A stretch of 64,000 nucleotides of DNA from Pseudomonas viridiflava (lineage in GTDB: Bacteria > Pseudomonadota > Gammaproteobacteria > Pseudomonadales > Pseudomonadaceae). The stretch is from NCBI RefSeq assembly GCF_900580865.1, contig NZ_UTBZ01000026.1, positions 1-64,000 on the forward strand, given 5' to 3'. Below, piece after piece: positions 18,197 to 27,539 of this stretch. The first letter of the stretch is position 1. Each line of letters begins with the position of its first letter. The translations under genes were made by a program, and so were the position numbers. The notes beneath the pieces are model-generated. The model made no database searches, had not been told where the DNA came from, and saw only the letters and a program-made list of their open reading frames with translations.

Positions 18197-19723
18197 TTAC
18201 ATCTGAGCGCCGATCATCCAAGGAACTGTTTCTTCATTGCCGACGCCCAACGCCTCGCTTTTAGATTTTTCCCCAGAAGCCACTCGTATGAGCATGTCGA
18301 AAATCTCTTTACCCTTCGATTCAAGGGTGGCATCGCCATCCATGACATCCCCGCAGTTGATGTCCATATCATCCTTCATGCGAGTGTACATTTTGGTATT
18401 CGTCGCAAGCTTGATCGAAGGAGCAGGTTTGGCGCCAAAGCACGAGCCGCGTCCGGTGGTGAACGCAACGAGGTTTGCGCCGCTGGCGATTTGGCCAGTG
18501 GCTCCCATCGGGTCATAGCCAGGCGCATCCATGAACACCAAGCCTCGGACTGTAATGGGCTCGGCGTAACGATAAACGCCCATGAGTGCTGAGGAGCCAC
18601 TTTTGGCAACTGCGCCTAGAGACTTTTCGAGAATGGTCGTCAGGCCGCCGGCCTTGTTACCAGGCGTGGGGTTGTTATCAATACTGCCTTTTTCGCGGTC
18701 TGCGTAGCTTTCCCACCATTTGATAAGGTCGACAATACCTTGGCCGACCTCACGGGTTGCAGCGCGACGAGTCAGCAGGTGTTCAGCGCCGTAGATCTCC
18801 GGCGTTTCGCTAAGGATGGCCGTTCCACCTTGCGCTACGAGCATATCGACAGCCACGCCGAGGGCGGGGTTGGCCGTGATGCCCGAGTATCCGTCTGAAC
18901 CGCCGCACTGGAGCGCCACGGTCAGGTGCCGCGCCGAGACCGGCTCGCGTCGGCACTCGTTGGCAACCGGCAGCATCGATTCCACGGCGGCAATGGCGGC
19001 ATCCGCTGCGTTGCGGGTTCCGCCAACGTCTTGGATGACCACGGGAGCGATAAGCTTGCCGGTCTCGATGCCCTGGGCCATGAACAGCGCGCCCATCTGA
19101 TTGGCTTCACAGCCAAGGCCGATGACAACCACGCCAGCGAAGTTGGCGTGCTTGATGAACCCGCCTAGCGTGCGCCGCAGTTGGTTCACCCCCTCGCCAT
19201 TGTGCTCTATGCAGCAACCGAAACTGTGAGTGATCGGCACCACACCGTCCACGTTTGGGTAAGCATCCAGCACACCGTTTCGCGAGAAGTGTTCAACCAC
19301 CATTTTGGTAACAGTGGAGGAGCAGTTCACAGTGCTCACTACACCAATGTAGTTTCGAGTGGCTACTCGCCCGTCAGCGCGGACGAAACCTTGGAATGTC
19401 ACAGGAGAGGCTGCAGGCGACGCGACTTTGGCATCCTCGCCGAACGCGTAGTCTCGCTCGAACGTCGCCATCTCCAGATTGTGCGTATGCACGTAATCGC
19501 CTGGCTCAATGGGTTTAGTAGCAAAGCCAATAATCTGGCCATAACGCACAACAGGATCACCAGGGTTTACGTGTGCAAGGGCGAACTTGTGCGCTGCGGG
19601 CACATCGGCGAGCACCACGATATTACCGAACTCCGTAACCACGGTTCCTTGAAGTACCGAAGCGCGTGCGATTGCAACATTATCGTCGGGATGTAGTTTA
19701 AGTGCCAGGGATGTACTCTTCAT
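18197..19723 (-). CDS. UxaA-family sugar-acid dehydratase (altronate/galactarate dehydratase-like)
   Basis: 508 aa, full length for the fused family: an N-terminal SAF domain (about 1-95, LKLHPDDNVAIARASVLQGT) and the large UxaA C-terminal domain (110-508) with FGCCIEHNGEG, GLGCEANQ, LQCGGSDGYSGITANPALG and GRGSCFGAKPAPSIKLATNT. These iron enzymes remove water from alpha,beta-dihydroxy acids such as D-altronate or D-galactarate to give 2-keto-3-deoxy acids. It overlaps the MFS gene by 4 bp and is last in the operon that begins with the CRYL1-like gene. The true substrate cannot be read from sequence. Confidence 0.9.
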   Translation of the reverse strand: MKSTSLALKLHPDDNVAIARASVLQGTVVTEFGNIVVLADVPAAHKFALAHVNPGDPVVRYGQIIGFATKPIEPGDYVHTHNLEMATFERDYAFGEDAKVASPAASPVTFQGFVRADGRVATRNYIGVVSTVNCSSTVTKMVVEHFSRNGVLDAYPNVDGVVPITHSFGCCIEHNGEGVNQLRRTLGGFIKHANFAGVVVIGLGCEANQMGALFMAQGIETGKLIAPVVIQDVGGTRNAADAAIAAVESMLPVANECRREPVSARHLTVALQCGGSDGYSGITANPALGVAVDMLVAQGGTAILSETPEIYGAEHLLTRRAATREVGQGIVDLIKWWESYADREKGSIDNNPTPGNKAGGLTTILEKSLGAVAKSGSSALMGVYRYAEPITVRGLVFMDAPGYDPMGATGQIASGANLVAFTTGRGSCFGAKPAPSIKLATNTKMYTRMKDDMDINCGDVMDGDATLESKGKEIFDMLIRVASGEKSKSEALGVGNEETVPWMIGAQM

Positions 19724-21090
19724 TTTGTCCTCGCATTATCAGTAATACACGGCGCAGCCTGGGGCAATACAATGTTGTCCCGCGTTTTTGTAGTAATCGT
19801 TTCTTGTGCCTGACGTAGCTTCAGACTCAGGAATGCCGCGAGCGTTAAAAGAGCCGCTACAATAATGAGCCCATTCTTCGTGCTCCCAGTAGTTTGTTCA
19901 ACGAAGCCCAGAAGTGAAGGGCCGAAGAAACCACCAGTAATACCAAAGGTATTCACTAACGCCAGACCCGCCGCCATACCTGCTCCCGCCAGTCTTGAAC
20001 TGGCAAAGAGGAATATCACAGGCTGAACAACGAAAAACATCGATGCCGTAAGAGTGAATCCTATTAGAGCTATCAATGGAGTGGTAAAGGCCGCGAGGGT
20101 CAATCCAGCCGACATCAGAAGCAGCCCACCGAACATTATTTTGCGTGAAATTTTCGGAGTAGTTGCATACTTTGGAAGAAACGCTGCCCCGAGTGCTGCT
20201 GCGATCCATGGGATTGAGTTTAACAATCCTATTTGTAACGATGACAAGCCTCCATACGTTCCAATGATGCCCGGCAAGAAAAAAATCACCGAATACACGC
20301 TAACTTGGTGGAGGAAGTACACCGCGATCGCAAGCCAAATCTGAGGGATTTTAAGAACGCCCTTAAAAGAATGACCTACATTGCCGGAGGCGATTTCTTC
20401 ATCATGTTCTTTCTTCAGAACTTGCTCTACTTCAGTGACTTGTTCCTTTGATAGCCAACTTGCCGTAGATGGGCCGTCCGGAAGCTTGCGCCAAATCACG
20501 ACGGAGAATAGAACAGCTGGAATTCCCTCCAAGAAGAACAGCCACTGCCAGCCGTGCCAACCCCAGATTCCATCCATCTCTAACAGCATCCCGCCAACCG
20601 GCCCGCTGATGATGTTCGCGAGACAGACCCCGATTAGAAAATAGCCACTGGCTCGTGCCCTTTGCTCACGACCAAACCAATAGGTTAAATAGAGCATTAC
20701 ACCTGGGAACAATCCGGCTTCAGCTGCGCCCAGTAGCGCGCGGGCAATGTAAAACGTAGTCTCATCGGTAATGAAGGCCATACCGGCAGACAACAACCCC
20801 CAGGTGATCATGATCCTGGTGATCCAGAGTCGGGCACCTACCCGGTGCATGATCAGGTTACTGGGTACCTCCATCAGTGCATAGGTAAGGAAGAAGAGCC
20901 CCGCGCCAAAACCGTAGGCGGCAGCGGAAATACCCAAGTCTACTGCCATGTGTGTTTTGGCAAGTGAAATGTTAGTTCTGTCTAGAAAGCTTATAACGTA
21001 AGCAAAGATTAACATCGGCATTAGTTTGCGAAACATTAAAGCGTTCAGCGACTGTCCCTTTTGTGTTTTTGTATGGGTCGTAGCTAACAT
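19720..21090 (-). CDS. MFS organic-acid transporter (anion:cation symporter type)
   Basis: 456 aa, 12 predicted membrane helices. The N-terminal region FLDRTNISLAKTHMAVDLG is typical of the ACS branch (phthalate, hexuronate, galactonate and 4-hydroxyphenylacetate permeases), which import organic or sugar acids with protons. It is coupled to uxaA by a 4-bp overlap and follows the BKACE gene by 111 bp. Confidence 0.92.
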   Translation of the reverse strand: MLATTHTKTQKGQSLNALMFRKLMPMLIFAYVISFLDRTNISLAKTHMAVDLGISAAAYGFGAGLFFLTYALMEVPSNLIMHRVGARLWITRIMITWGLLSAGMAFITDETTFYIARALLGAAEAGLFPGVMLYLTYWFGREQRARASGYFLIGVCLANIISGPVGGMLLEMDGIWGWHGWQWLFFLEGIPAVLFSVVIWRKLPDGPSTASWLSKEQVTEVEQVLKKEHDEEIASGNVGHSFKGVLKIPQIWLAIAVYFLHQVSVYSVIFFLPGIIGTYGGLSSLQIGLLNSIPWIAAALGAAFLPKYATTPKISRKIMFGGLLLMSAGLTLAAFTTPLIALIGFTLTASMFFVVQPVIFLFASSRLAGAGMAAGLALVNTFGITGGFFGPSLLGFVEQTTGSTKNGLIIVAALLTLAAFLSLKLRQAQETITTKTRDNIVLPQAAPCITDNARTK

Positions 21091-21201
21091 GGTTCATTTT
21101 CTCCTCATGAGGATAAGTTGCTAAGGCGCGGGTGTTGTGCCGCGACCTTTAATTATCAAAATATCCTCTAGATAGACTTTATGGGGGGTGAGTGCCCGCG
21201 C

Positions 21202-22128
21202 TTAGAAATTGACGTTATCGCCACCTTTGAGCTTCAGGATTTCCCTCGCGTCAGCAGGTGTCGCCACTTCAAGTGAAAGCCCTTCGAGAATTTTGCGCAT
21301 ACGCGAGACTTGATCTGCGTTGCTTTTTGCCAATTGGCCCGGCCCGTCCCAAAGCGAGTCTTCAAGACCCACACGCACGTGTCCTCCAAGCGTGGCTGAT
21401 TGAGCACCAATGCTCATCTGCTGCTTTCCTGCTGGAAGAACCGACCACTGATAGTCATCTCCGAAGAGACGATCAGCTGTGCGCCGCATATGCAGGACGT
21501 CCTCGGGGTGCCCGCCGATACCGCCCAAAATGCCGAAAACCGATTGGATCAAAAACGGGGGTTTGATGAGGCCACGATCAATGAAATGTGCTGCGGTGTA
21601 GAGATGCCCAATGTCATAGCATTCGATTTCAAAACGGGTACCGTTCTCACTGCATGACTCGAGGATGTGGGCTATGTCGGTAAATGTGTTTTTGAAAATG
21701 CGGTCATGGCTGCCGGCGAGATATGGTTCCTCCCAAGCGTGTTTGAACTCCTTAAACCGATTGAGCATTGGGTAAAGACCCATGTTCATCGTGCCCATGT
21801 TCAGCGAGGCCACTTCCGGTTTGAACTGATGTGCTGGACGAAGTCGATCTTCAAGCGACATTGTCGGTGCACCACCTGTAGTCAGGTTGATCACCACATC
21901 GCTAGCCTCTTTGATAGCCGGCAGAAACTGCTTAAACAGTTCCGGATCCTGAGAGGGGCTGCCATCAATTGGGTTACGAGCATGTAGGTGAACAATTGAG
22001 GCGCCAGCCTCAGCGGCACCAATCGCCGCTTCGGCAATTTGACCTGGTGTTACCGGCAGGTAACGAGACATGGAAGGTGTATGAATTGCGCCGGTGACCG
22101 CGCAAGTGATGATGACTTTACGAGCCAT
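21202..22128 (-). CDS. BKACE (DUF849) beta-keto acid cleavage enzyme
   Basis: 308 aa TIM-barrel zinc enzyme. The zinc-binding HxH is in ASIVHLHARNP, and the other conserved parts are ITCAVTGAIHTPSMS, NLTTGG, EIECYDIGHL, QSVFGILGGIG and HVRVGLEDSLW (metal-site Glu-Asp). BKACE enzymes react a beta-keto acid with acetyl-CoA to give acetoacetate and a new acyl-CoA, as in lysine (Kce) and carnitine degradation. The upstream 3-hydroxyacid dehydrogenase would supply the beta-keto acid. It lies 50 bp after that gene, with AGGAGG-type sequence before its ATG. Confidence 0.93.
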   Translation of the reverse strand: MARKVIITCAVTGAIHTPSMSRYLPVTPGQIAEAAIGAAEAGASIVHLHARNPIDGSPSQDPELFKQFLPAIKEASDVVINLTTGGAPTMSLEDRLRPAHQFKPEVASLNMGTMNMGLYPMLNRFKEFKHAWEEPYLAGSHDRIFKNTFTDIAHILESCSENGTRFEIECYDIGHLYTAAHFIDRGLIKPPFLIQSVFGILGGIGGHPEDVLHMRRTADRLFGDDYQWSVLPAGKQQMSIGAQSATLGGHVRVGLEDSLWDGPGQLAKSNADQVSRMRKILEGLSLEVATPADAREILKLKGGDNVNF

Positions 22129-22178
22129 GGTGACCTCCTGGTTACTTTTATTTTGGTGTTCAGGATGAAGTGATGCCG

Positions 22179-23141
22179 TCAGGAATTTGGTGCTTGACGC
22201 TTGTGCGCAGCGAGAGCCATAAGGCGGCGGTCACGCCAAGCGGATCGCAATGCAATGCCTTCAAGTTCAAGTTTTTGGCGGCGCTCGTCATGTACTTTGG
22301 CGACTGCTGATTCCGACCAGTCGAAAGCATTTTCGGAATTGATCGTTTCGCGATTTTGCTGACCGTAGCGTTTGGCATAGTCAGATACGCCGGCAGGGGC
22401 GTTGAGATCGATGGTTTCGAAGGGGCCCATAAATGACCAGCGGAGGGCGAGTCCATCTTTGAGCACCCGATCAATATCCTCCGAGCTGGCAAAGCCTTCT
22501 TCATGCAATTTGAAGCATTCGTTGAGGACTGCGGCTTGGACTCGGTTCAATAAGAAGCCGTGGATCTCTCGGGATAGAACGACAGGGCTCTGCCCTGCTG
22601 CGGTGTAGATCTCATGCGCTCGAATCATCACTTCAGATTCTGTCCACGGCGCAGGGCAAAGCTCCACAAGAGGAACTAAATAAGGTGGGTTGGTAGGGTG
22701 TGCAACTACGCAGCGCCCCCGACCTGGTAGATCTTTAGTGAACTCGGAGGCCGGTAACCATGAAGTTGAACTGGCAAGAATCGCGTCCTTGGGCGCCAAC
22801 GCATCCATTCGACTGAAGATATCGATTTTCGCCTCTACCGTTTCCCGAACGTTTTCCTGTACGAGCACTACATCACGTAGCGCATCAGCCAAGTCGGGAA
22901 CGCAAGTAATGCGTGTCAGTACGGCGAGGGGGGCGTCATTAAGAAGATCGAATTCTGCGAGCTCATTAAGCCTCGCTTCGATGTAGGCATGGCTGTTCTG
23001 CATTGTCTGCAGATCCATATCGTGTAAACGCACCGGATGTCCTGCCCGAGCAAAAACAATCGCCCAAGCTCTCCCAATCAGGCCCGCGCCAACGATTGCA
23101 ATGGGGCCACGCTCTGTCGCAGATGGAGTTGTACTTCGCAT
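22179..23141 (-). CDS. 3-hydroxyacid dehydrogenase, lambda-crystallin/L-gulonate 3-dehydrogenase-like
   Basis: 320 aa from the ATG at 23141, which has GGAGAA 4-5 bases upstream; a TTG at 23153 overlaps that site and is not needed. NAD motif GAGLIGRAWAIVFARAG, then SSTSWLPASEF, AHPTNPPYLVPLVELCP, EIHGFLLNRVQ and MGPFETIDLNAP, all hallmarks of the CRYL1 branch of the 3-hydroxyacyl-CoA dehydrogenase superfamily. These oxidise free 3-hydroxy acids (L-gulonate, carnitine-like). It is first in the leftward operon with BKACE, MFS and UxaA, and has the TGTGA-N7-TCACA operator 103 bp upstream. Confidence 0.9.
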   Translation of the reverse strand: MRSTTPSATERGPIAIVGAGLIGRAWAIVFARAGHPVRLHDMDLQTMQNSHAYIEARLNELAEFDLLNDAPLAVLTRITCVPDLADALRDVVLVQENVRETVEAKIDIFSRMDALAPKDAILASSTSWLPASEFTKDLPGRGRCVVAHPTNPPYLVPLVELCPAPWTESEVMIRAHEIYTAAGQSPVVLSREIHGFLLNRVQAAVLNECFKLHEEGFASSEDIDRVLKDGLALRWSFMGPFETIDLNAPAGVSDYAKRYGQQNRETINSENAFDWSESAVAKVHDERRQKLELEGIALRSAWRDRRLMALAAHKRQAPNS

Positions 23142-23243
23142 GATGTTCTCCAAATTTTGTATTTATGTTTAGGAGTAATCGTTTGAGCGGTTGGTGAACC
23201 ATGCTGACGCTCAGATGTTCGCTCTGAGACAGATGCTATCCAC

Positions 23244-23260
23244 TGTGATCACAGATCACA
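23244..23260 (-). promoter_or_regulatory. TGTGA-N7-TCACA operator upstream of the CRYL1-BKACE operon
   Basis: TGTGATCACAGATCACA is the best-matching member of the four-copy family. It lies 103 bp before the first gene of the leftward operon. TTGCTT on the minus strand abuts it, but a clear -10 could not be fixed. Confidence 0.6.
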
Positions 23261-23427
23261 AGCAAATAATTCTGATCGTCTGACGATCGGCTATGCAAGG
23301 GATTCGAGGGTCGAGATAGCTCCCGCAACGGCCTAAGCCTCAGTGAGTCGGCGCGCTTTAGGTTTTTGTGCGGGAATAGAAAAGGCTTTTTTCGGGATTG
23401 AACCTTCGCGTTAAATAAACGCAGAAA

Positions 23428-23448
23428 AGCCCGCCTGACGAGCGGGCT
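23428..23448 (-). terminator. Terminator after the SCP2/hydrolase gene
   Basis: AGCCCGC / GCGGGCT stem followed by TTTT on the minus strand, 16 bp after the hydrolase stop. It separates that transcript from the CRYL1 operon further left. Confidence 0.75.
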
Positions 23449-23463
23449 CCTCAATCAGATCTT

Positions 23464-24684
23464 TCAGCCTGCGTGGCCGTGACCCGCTTCACGAAGGAAA
23501 GCGCGTACCGTGTCACAGAACTCCAATGGGTTCTCAGTCATTGGATAGTGGCCAGTACCTGCGAGCACGGCGATCTTACTGCCGGGAATGCGAGATGCGG
23601 TCTCCTCAACCTTCTCTTGGTACACCAACCAATCCGCGTCACCGCGCAGAAGTAAAACAGGCGCTTTGATCTTTCCAACTTGTTGCCGCTGATCAAAGTT
23701 CGCATAGCCTGTGAGGTCACCTTTCATCACCTGCGGCGTGGTGCGCGAGATCTGCCACACCACCTCCCTCGCACGATCTGGTGGAGTGCGATTGCCCGTC
23801 ATCGAACGAGACCAGGCACCGATAATCTCTGGCCCATTCATGAGCAACATATCGAGGAAGAACTCGGAAACCGTCGGGGTAAAATCTGCCCCTTCAGCTG
23901 AAATGATCGCGCTGTACGCATCGGGCCGACGCGCCCCCAATTCCAGCACCAGATTGCCACCCATAGAGCATCCCATGATGGCGGGTTTCTCAAGTCCCAA
24001 GGCCTCCATAAGGTGCTCATTGAACTCCGCATGGCGAGTGAGGCTGTGGAATGGGCCTGATTCGGGTAGCTCTGATTTGCTGTGCCCGGGGGCGTCAATT
24101 GCAATGACGCGGAACTCATCTGAGAGACCGTCCAGTACGTGCCTGTACATCAGAGAATCTTGTGATGCTGCGTGGAAGCAAACGAGTGGACGCCCCTCCC
24201 CTGATTCTTCGTAATAAACGCGAATTCCATCAACGGTAATGTACCGTCCTACCGTCTCTTTCCCCGACGGCTTAGGCCCGGGAGAGTACGAGACTGGTGG
24301 GTTATTATTAGCTTTCCCTACACGCTTCATTGCGTCGAACGCGCGGGCCATCACATCTACGTACTGCCATGCAGCGACCACGTTGCCCTCAAGCTCAAGT
24401 TCTCCCAACCCAGGGGACAACGCTTCAAACCAGTCGATCTTTCCGTCAAGAACGCGCTGCCACTCATCATCAGCACCAGACACGATGATATCCGCACCCA
24501 AGGGGCTTCCTTCCGGGTAAACCGCAACGACCTTACCGGCGAGAACCGCAAGCGTTGAGAAGCCTGTGCTGTGCTTGAATTGAATGCGTCCATCGAAATA
24601 GCGAGCAGCGGCAGTCCAATCAGCATCACCGTTTAACTCGTCAGCGAATTGGCTCAACCATTTGGCATCATTAATAAGGGTCAT
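23464..24684 (-). CDS. SCP2-like domain fused to an alpha/beta hydrolase
   Basis: 406 aa. Residues about 1-125 look like a sterol-carrier (SCP2) fold: AARYFDGRIQFKHSTGF, DIIVSGADDEWQRVLDGKID and GLGELELEGNVVAAW. Residues about 145-400 are an alpha/beta hydrolase with the oxyanion region CFHAASQDSL, nucleophile elbow GCSMGG, acid in LLRGDADWLV and catalytic His in GTGHYP. The SCP2 part could present a hydrophobic substrate to the hydrolase. It starts 66 bp after the MFS gene, probably one transcript. Substrate unknown; an ester, lactone or C-C cleavage reaction is possible. Confidence 0.85.
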   Translation of the reverse strand: MTLINDAKWLSQFADELNGDADWTAAARYFDGRIQFKHSTGFSTLAVLAGKVVAVYPEGSPLGADIIVSGADDEWQRVLDGKIDWFEALSPGLGELELEGNVVAAWQYVDVMARAFDAMKRVGKANNNPPVSYSPGPKPSGKETVGRYITVDGIRVYYEESGEGRPLVCFHAASQDSLMYRHVLDGLSDEFRVIAIDAPGHSKSELPESGPFHSLTRHAEFNEHLMEALGLEKPAIMGCSMGGNLVLELGARRPDAYSAIISAEGADFTPTVSEFFLDMLLMNGPEIIGAWSRSMTGNRTPPDRAREVVWQISRTTPQVMKGDLTGYANFDQRQQVGKIKAPVLLLRGDADWLVYQEKVEETASRIPGSKIAVLAGTGHYPMTENPLEFCDTVRAFLREAGHGHAG

Positions 24685-24749
24685 GACTTTCTCCTAGCTT
24701 TAGCTATCCCCAAGGGGATTTTCTTGTAATTGCAGGTGCAATAGGTTTG

Positions 24750-26138
24750 TTATGAACCCATGTTGCAAGAGTGCTTCGAGACCAGCGCCTTGTCGTACTT
24801 AAGGAACCAGCCGGTAGTTTCACGTGTGAAGAAAATGGTGATGATGGCCGCCAACACCATCAGGCCTGAGATAAAGTAGAGTGCGTAGTTGTAACCAGCA
24901 GCCTGCTCAAAGCCACCACCTGCGCCGATGAACATCCCGATCACGAATGGCCCAAAGCCACCGGCGTAAATACCGACGTTGACGATTGAGCCTGCCAGGC
25001 CAGTCGTGCCTTGTTTCGCAGAATCAAACGCAATGGCATACAGCAACGTGTAGGGCGCGTTCATCGCGAACCCAGCAAACAACTGAATCGCGATAAGCCA
25101 AGTCAGGCTGACGGATGAGTATTTGAAGAGGTACATGCCCACCGCAAGCCACGCGAAAACAAGCACTAGGCAAAGTTTTCGGCCTGCACGGTCTGAAATC
25201 CATCCCCAAACGATCTGGCCGATACCACCGGTGATCGTGAAGAGCACCGAGTAAGCAGCTGCCTCTGCGAAGTTGTAATGGGCAACAAAGGCCAGGTACT
25301 GAGGTAGCCAGAAGCTGATGCCGAAGTAGCCAACGATTGCAAACATCGAGATTAGAGCGATAGCGGAGATGTTCGGATTTTTCATTGCCGACTTGAACGC
25401 GCCTTTGGGCACCTCCACCACACCTTGTACCGCTTCCATTGATGGAGGGGTCTCACCCACGGCCTGAGCGTGTTCAACAAAGGACTCGTAACGCTTCTTC
25501 GTACTGAACCACCAGTAGACCGAAAAGATGATGATCATCGGTACAGGGAACAGCAGGAATGCCAAGCGCCAATTTTCCGGGCCGTAAGCGTGGAGTAGAG
25601 CACTGATCGCCAAGCCACCGATCAATGTGCCCCAAGGGTATCCGGTGTGATGAAGTCCTAGGGCGAAACCACGGCGCTCCTTCGACCACCACTCAGACAA
25701 GGAAGTGACTTCGATGGCTTCGCCAGCACCGCCAAATGCGTGAGACATCACTTGCAGCGCGACAAGCACTCCAAGCGAGCCAGTCAAGAAATTGAGGCCG
25801 GTCAGAAAGGTGAATAGCGTGTAAGCAATCACGATTGGCAGATGGCGGTATTTACGCATCCATCCCTGACCGCCTTTATCAGCCCAAATCATGCAAGGCA
25901 CGGCTATCAAAGATGTAGCGATCGTGATGAACGCGGCAAGCAGTCCAGTCAGCTCAGCGCTTGTCTTGAACTCGCTGGTGATGGAGGGCAATACCATAAA
26001 GAACATCTGGCGGGAGTTGGCATCCATGGCATACACGAGCCACAAAAGAGCCATCGCGCCCCACGAGGCTGCACCTGCTCCTTTCGGCACACGATTGACC
26101 GCAGGTAATGCTTCGATTTTGTCTTGAGCAAATCCCAT
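24750..26138 (-). CDS. MFS transporter
   Basis: 462 aa with 12 predicted helices and a central loop (about 215-250). The motif WADKGGQGWMRKYR is an MFS loop 2-3 variant. WWSKERRGFALGLHHTGYPWG resembles metabolite:proton symporters of the OFA/ACS type. It is likely the importer for the substrate of the adjacent SCP2/hydrolase, and the LysR gene 390 bp upstream may control it. The gap 26139-26528 holds no gene; a TGACC-N10-GGTCA dyad lies at 26305-26324. Confidence 0.88.
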   Translation of the reverse strand: MGFAQDKIEALPAVNRVPKGAGAASWGAMALLWLVYAMDANSRQMFFMVLPSITSEFKTSAELTGLLAAFITIATSLIAVPCMIWADKGGQGWMRKYRHLPIVIAYTLFTFLTGLNFLTGSLGVLVALQVMSHAFGGAGEAIEVTSLSEWWSKERRGFALGLHHTGYPWGTLIGGLAISALLHAYGPENWRLAFLLFPVPMIIIFSVYWWFSTKKRYESFVEHAQAVGETPPSMEAVQGVVEVPKGAFKSAMKNPNISAIALISMFAIVGYFGISFWLPQYLAFVAHYNFAEAAAYSVLFTITGGIGQIVWGWISDRAGRKLCLVLVFAWLAVGMYLFKYSSVSLTWLIAIQLFAGFAMNAPYTLLYAIAFDSAKQGTTGLAGSIVNVGIYAGGFGPFVIGMFIGAGGGFEQAAGYNYALYFISGLMVLAAIITIFFTRETTGWFLKYDKALVSKHSCNMGS

Positions 26139-26528
26139 GGGGATATCTCCGGGTGTTTATTTTTATTCTCCGGCTGAGGATCGGTGTTTTGCACACATAC
26201 GCCTCAACATCCGAGATGATCCAGCACTTGTCGTACTGTTCACCATGGACAGAGGTTATGGCTCAATTTCAGGGCTGAATATAGCTGGCAAAGCACACCT
26301 GCTGTGACCGCCAGGAACAGGTCAGTGGCACAAAATGAGAGAGGCGCCAGCGAAGCATTTGGCTAAGTAATTACTGGGAAATAGGTCTCAATTTTTTGGG
26401 AGCTCTGTTGGGCACAGAGCAGGAGGTAAAATTACAGAGAGGTGGAGTATTGGCTCTCTTGTGCAGGAGCCAAAGTTGCACGCTTGCGCGGAGGGAAAGT
26501 GAAAGTAAGCGCGGGGCCTTAGTGGCTA

Positions 26529-27455
26529 TCAAGTCGCTTCGGGTAGTCCTCTCACGACCTTCCATGGATGTGCTATCCATTTTTTTTGGAAAAACTCGAT
26601 GAAAACTCGGATGCGGGGACTTAGATGTTTTCTATCCGAGTAGAGCAGGTAAATAGGCTCTAAGATCTCCGCTTTGTACTCGTCAAGCAGGAGCACCAGC
26701 GATCCGTCCTGAATGTCTTTTCCAATGTGGAAATCCGCAAGACGGACTATACCCGCACCTGATTTGGCCATATCTCTCAGCAGCTCACCCTGGGTAAAGG
26801 ATACTCGAGGCTTCACAGGGGTCGTCACACCTAGGCCATCTTGGATAAAGGCCCATTTGTTCCAAGGGCTGGCAAAACTGAAGTTAAAGCATCGATGATT
26901 CATCAGGTCTTGTGGCTGCTGCGGTGTTCCATACTTTTCCAGGTAGTCAGGTGAAGCACACAGCAACCATTCACATTCGCCTATCTTCTTTGCGATTCTG
27001 GAAGAGCTCGGAAGAATCCCGCTATGGATGGCTATGTCCAATCCTTGTTCGAACTGGTCAACGAACTGAGCGCCTAACTGAATCTCGACATCAAGACCGG
27101 GATAGGTGTCGAGGAATTCCGGCAACCAAGGCACGATCTGCTGCTTCGCAAAAGAGGTCATCGTGTGGATGCGAAGCGTGCCACTGACCCTTGAAGGAAG
27201 CCCTTCTGCCAGAGAGTCAGCTTCACTCATCGCCTCAACCACAGCTTTCGCACTGCGCAGATAAGCCGCCCCCTCCTCCGTCAGAGTGAGGACTCGGGAC
27301 CCCCTCTGAAAAAGTCGAACCCGAAGCCGATCCTCTAGCCGTGCTATCAATTTACTGATGGCCGACGGAGTCATCTCATGCGCCCTGGCGGCAGCAGAAA
27401 AACTTCCGCACTCTGTTGACCATATGAAGGCTAGCATTTGAGAGTATTGATCCAT
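26529..27455 (-). CDS. LysR-family regulator
   Basis: 308 aa. Winged helix AARAHEMTPSAISKLIARLEDRL followed by a LysR effector domain. The C-terminal tail (IRVFIEFFQKKWI) is typical. It has the same orientation as the MFS-hydrolase pair and is the nearest regulator to it. No effector can be inferred. Confidence 0.9.
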   Translation of the reverse strand: MDQYSQMLAFIWSTECGSFSAAARAHEMTPSAISKLIARLEDRLRVRLFQRGSRVLTLTEEGAAYLRSAKAVVEAMSEADSLAEGLPSRVSGTLRIHTMTSFAKQQIVPWLPEFLDTYPGLDVEIQLGAQFVDQFEQGLDIAIHSGILPSSSRIAKKIGECEWLLCASPDYLEKYGTPQQPQDLMNHRCFNFSFASPWNKWAFIQDGLGVTTPVKPRVSFTQGELLRDMAKSGAGIVRLADFHIGKDIQDGSLVLLLDEYKAEILEPIYLLYSDRKHLSPRIRVFIEFFQKKWIAHPWKVVRGLPEAT

Positions 27456-27505
27456 TTCGGTACGCTCCTTAAGCGACTGAATCTACCTGTTTATCTACAC
27501 AAAAA

Positions 27506-27523
27506 AACGCGCCGTAGCGCGTT
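27506..27523. terminator. Terminator after the cupin dioxygenase gene
   Basis: AACGCGC-CGTA-GCGCGTT flanked by seven A on the left and CTTTTTT on the right, 16 bp after the cupin stop. It is suited to leftward transcription and possibly both directions. Confidence 0.85.
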
Positions 27524-27539
27524 CTTTTTTGAACCAGAA

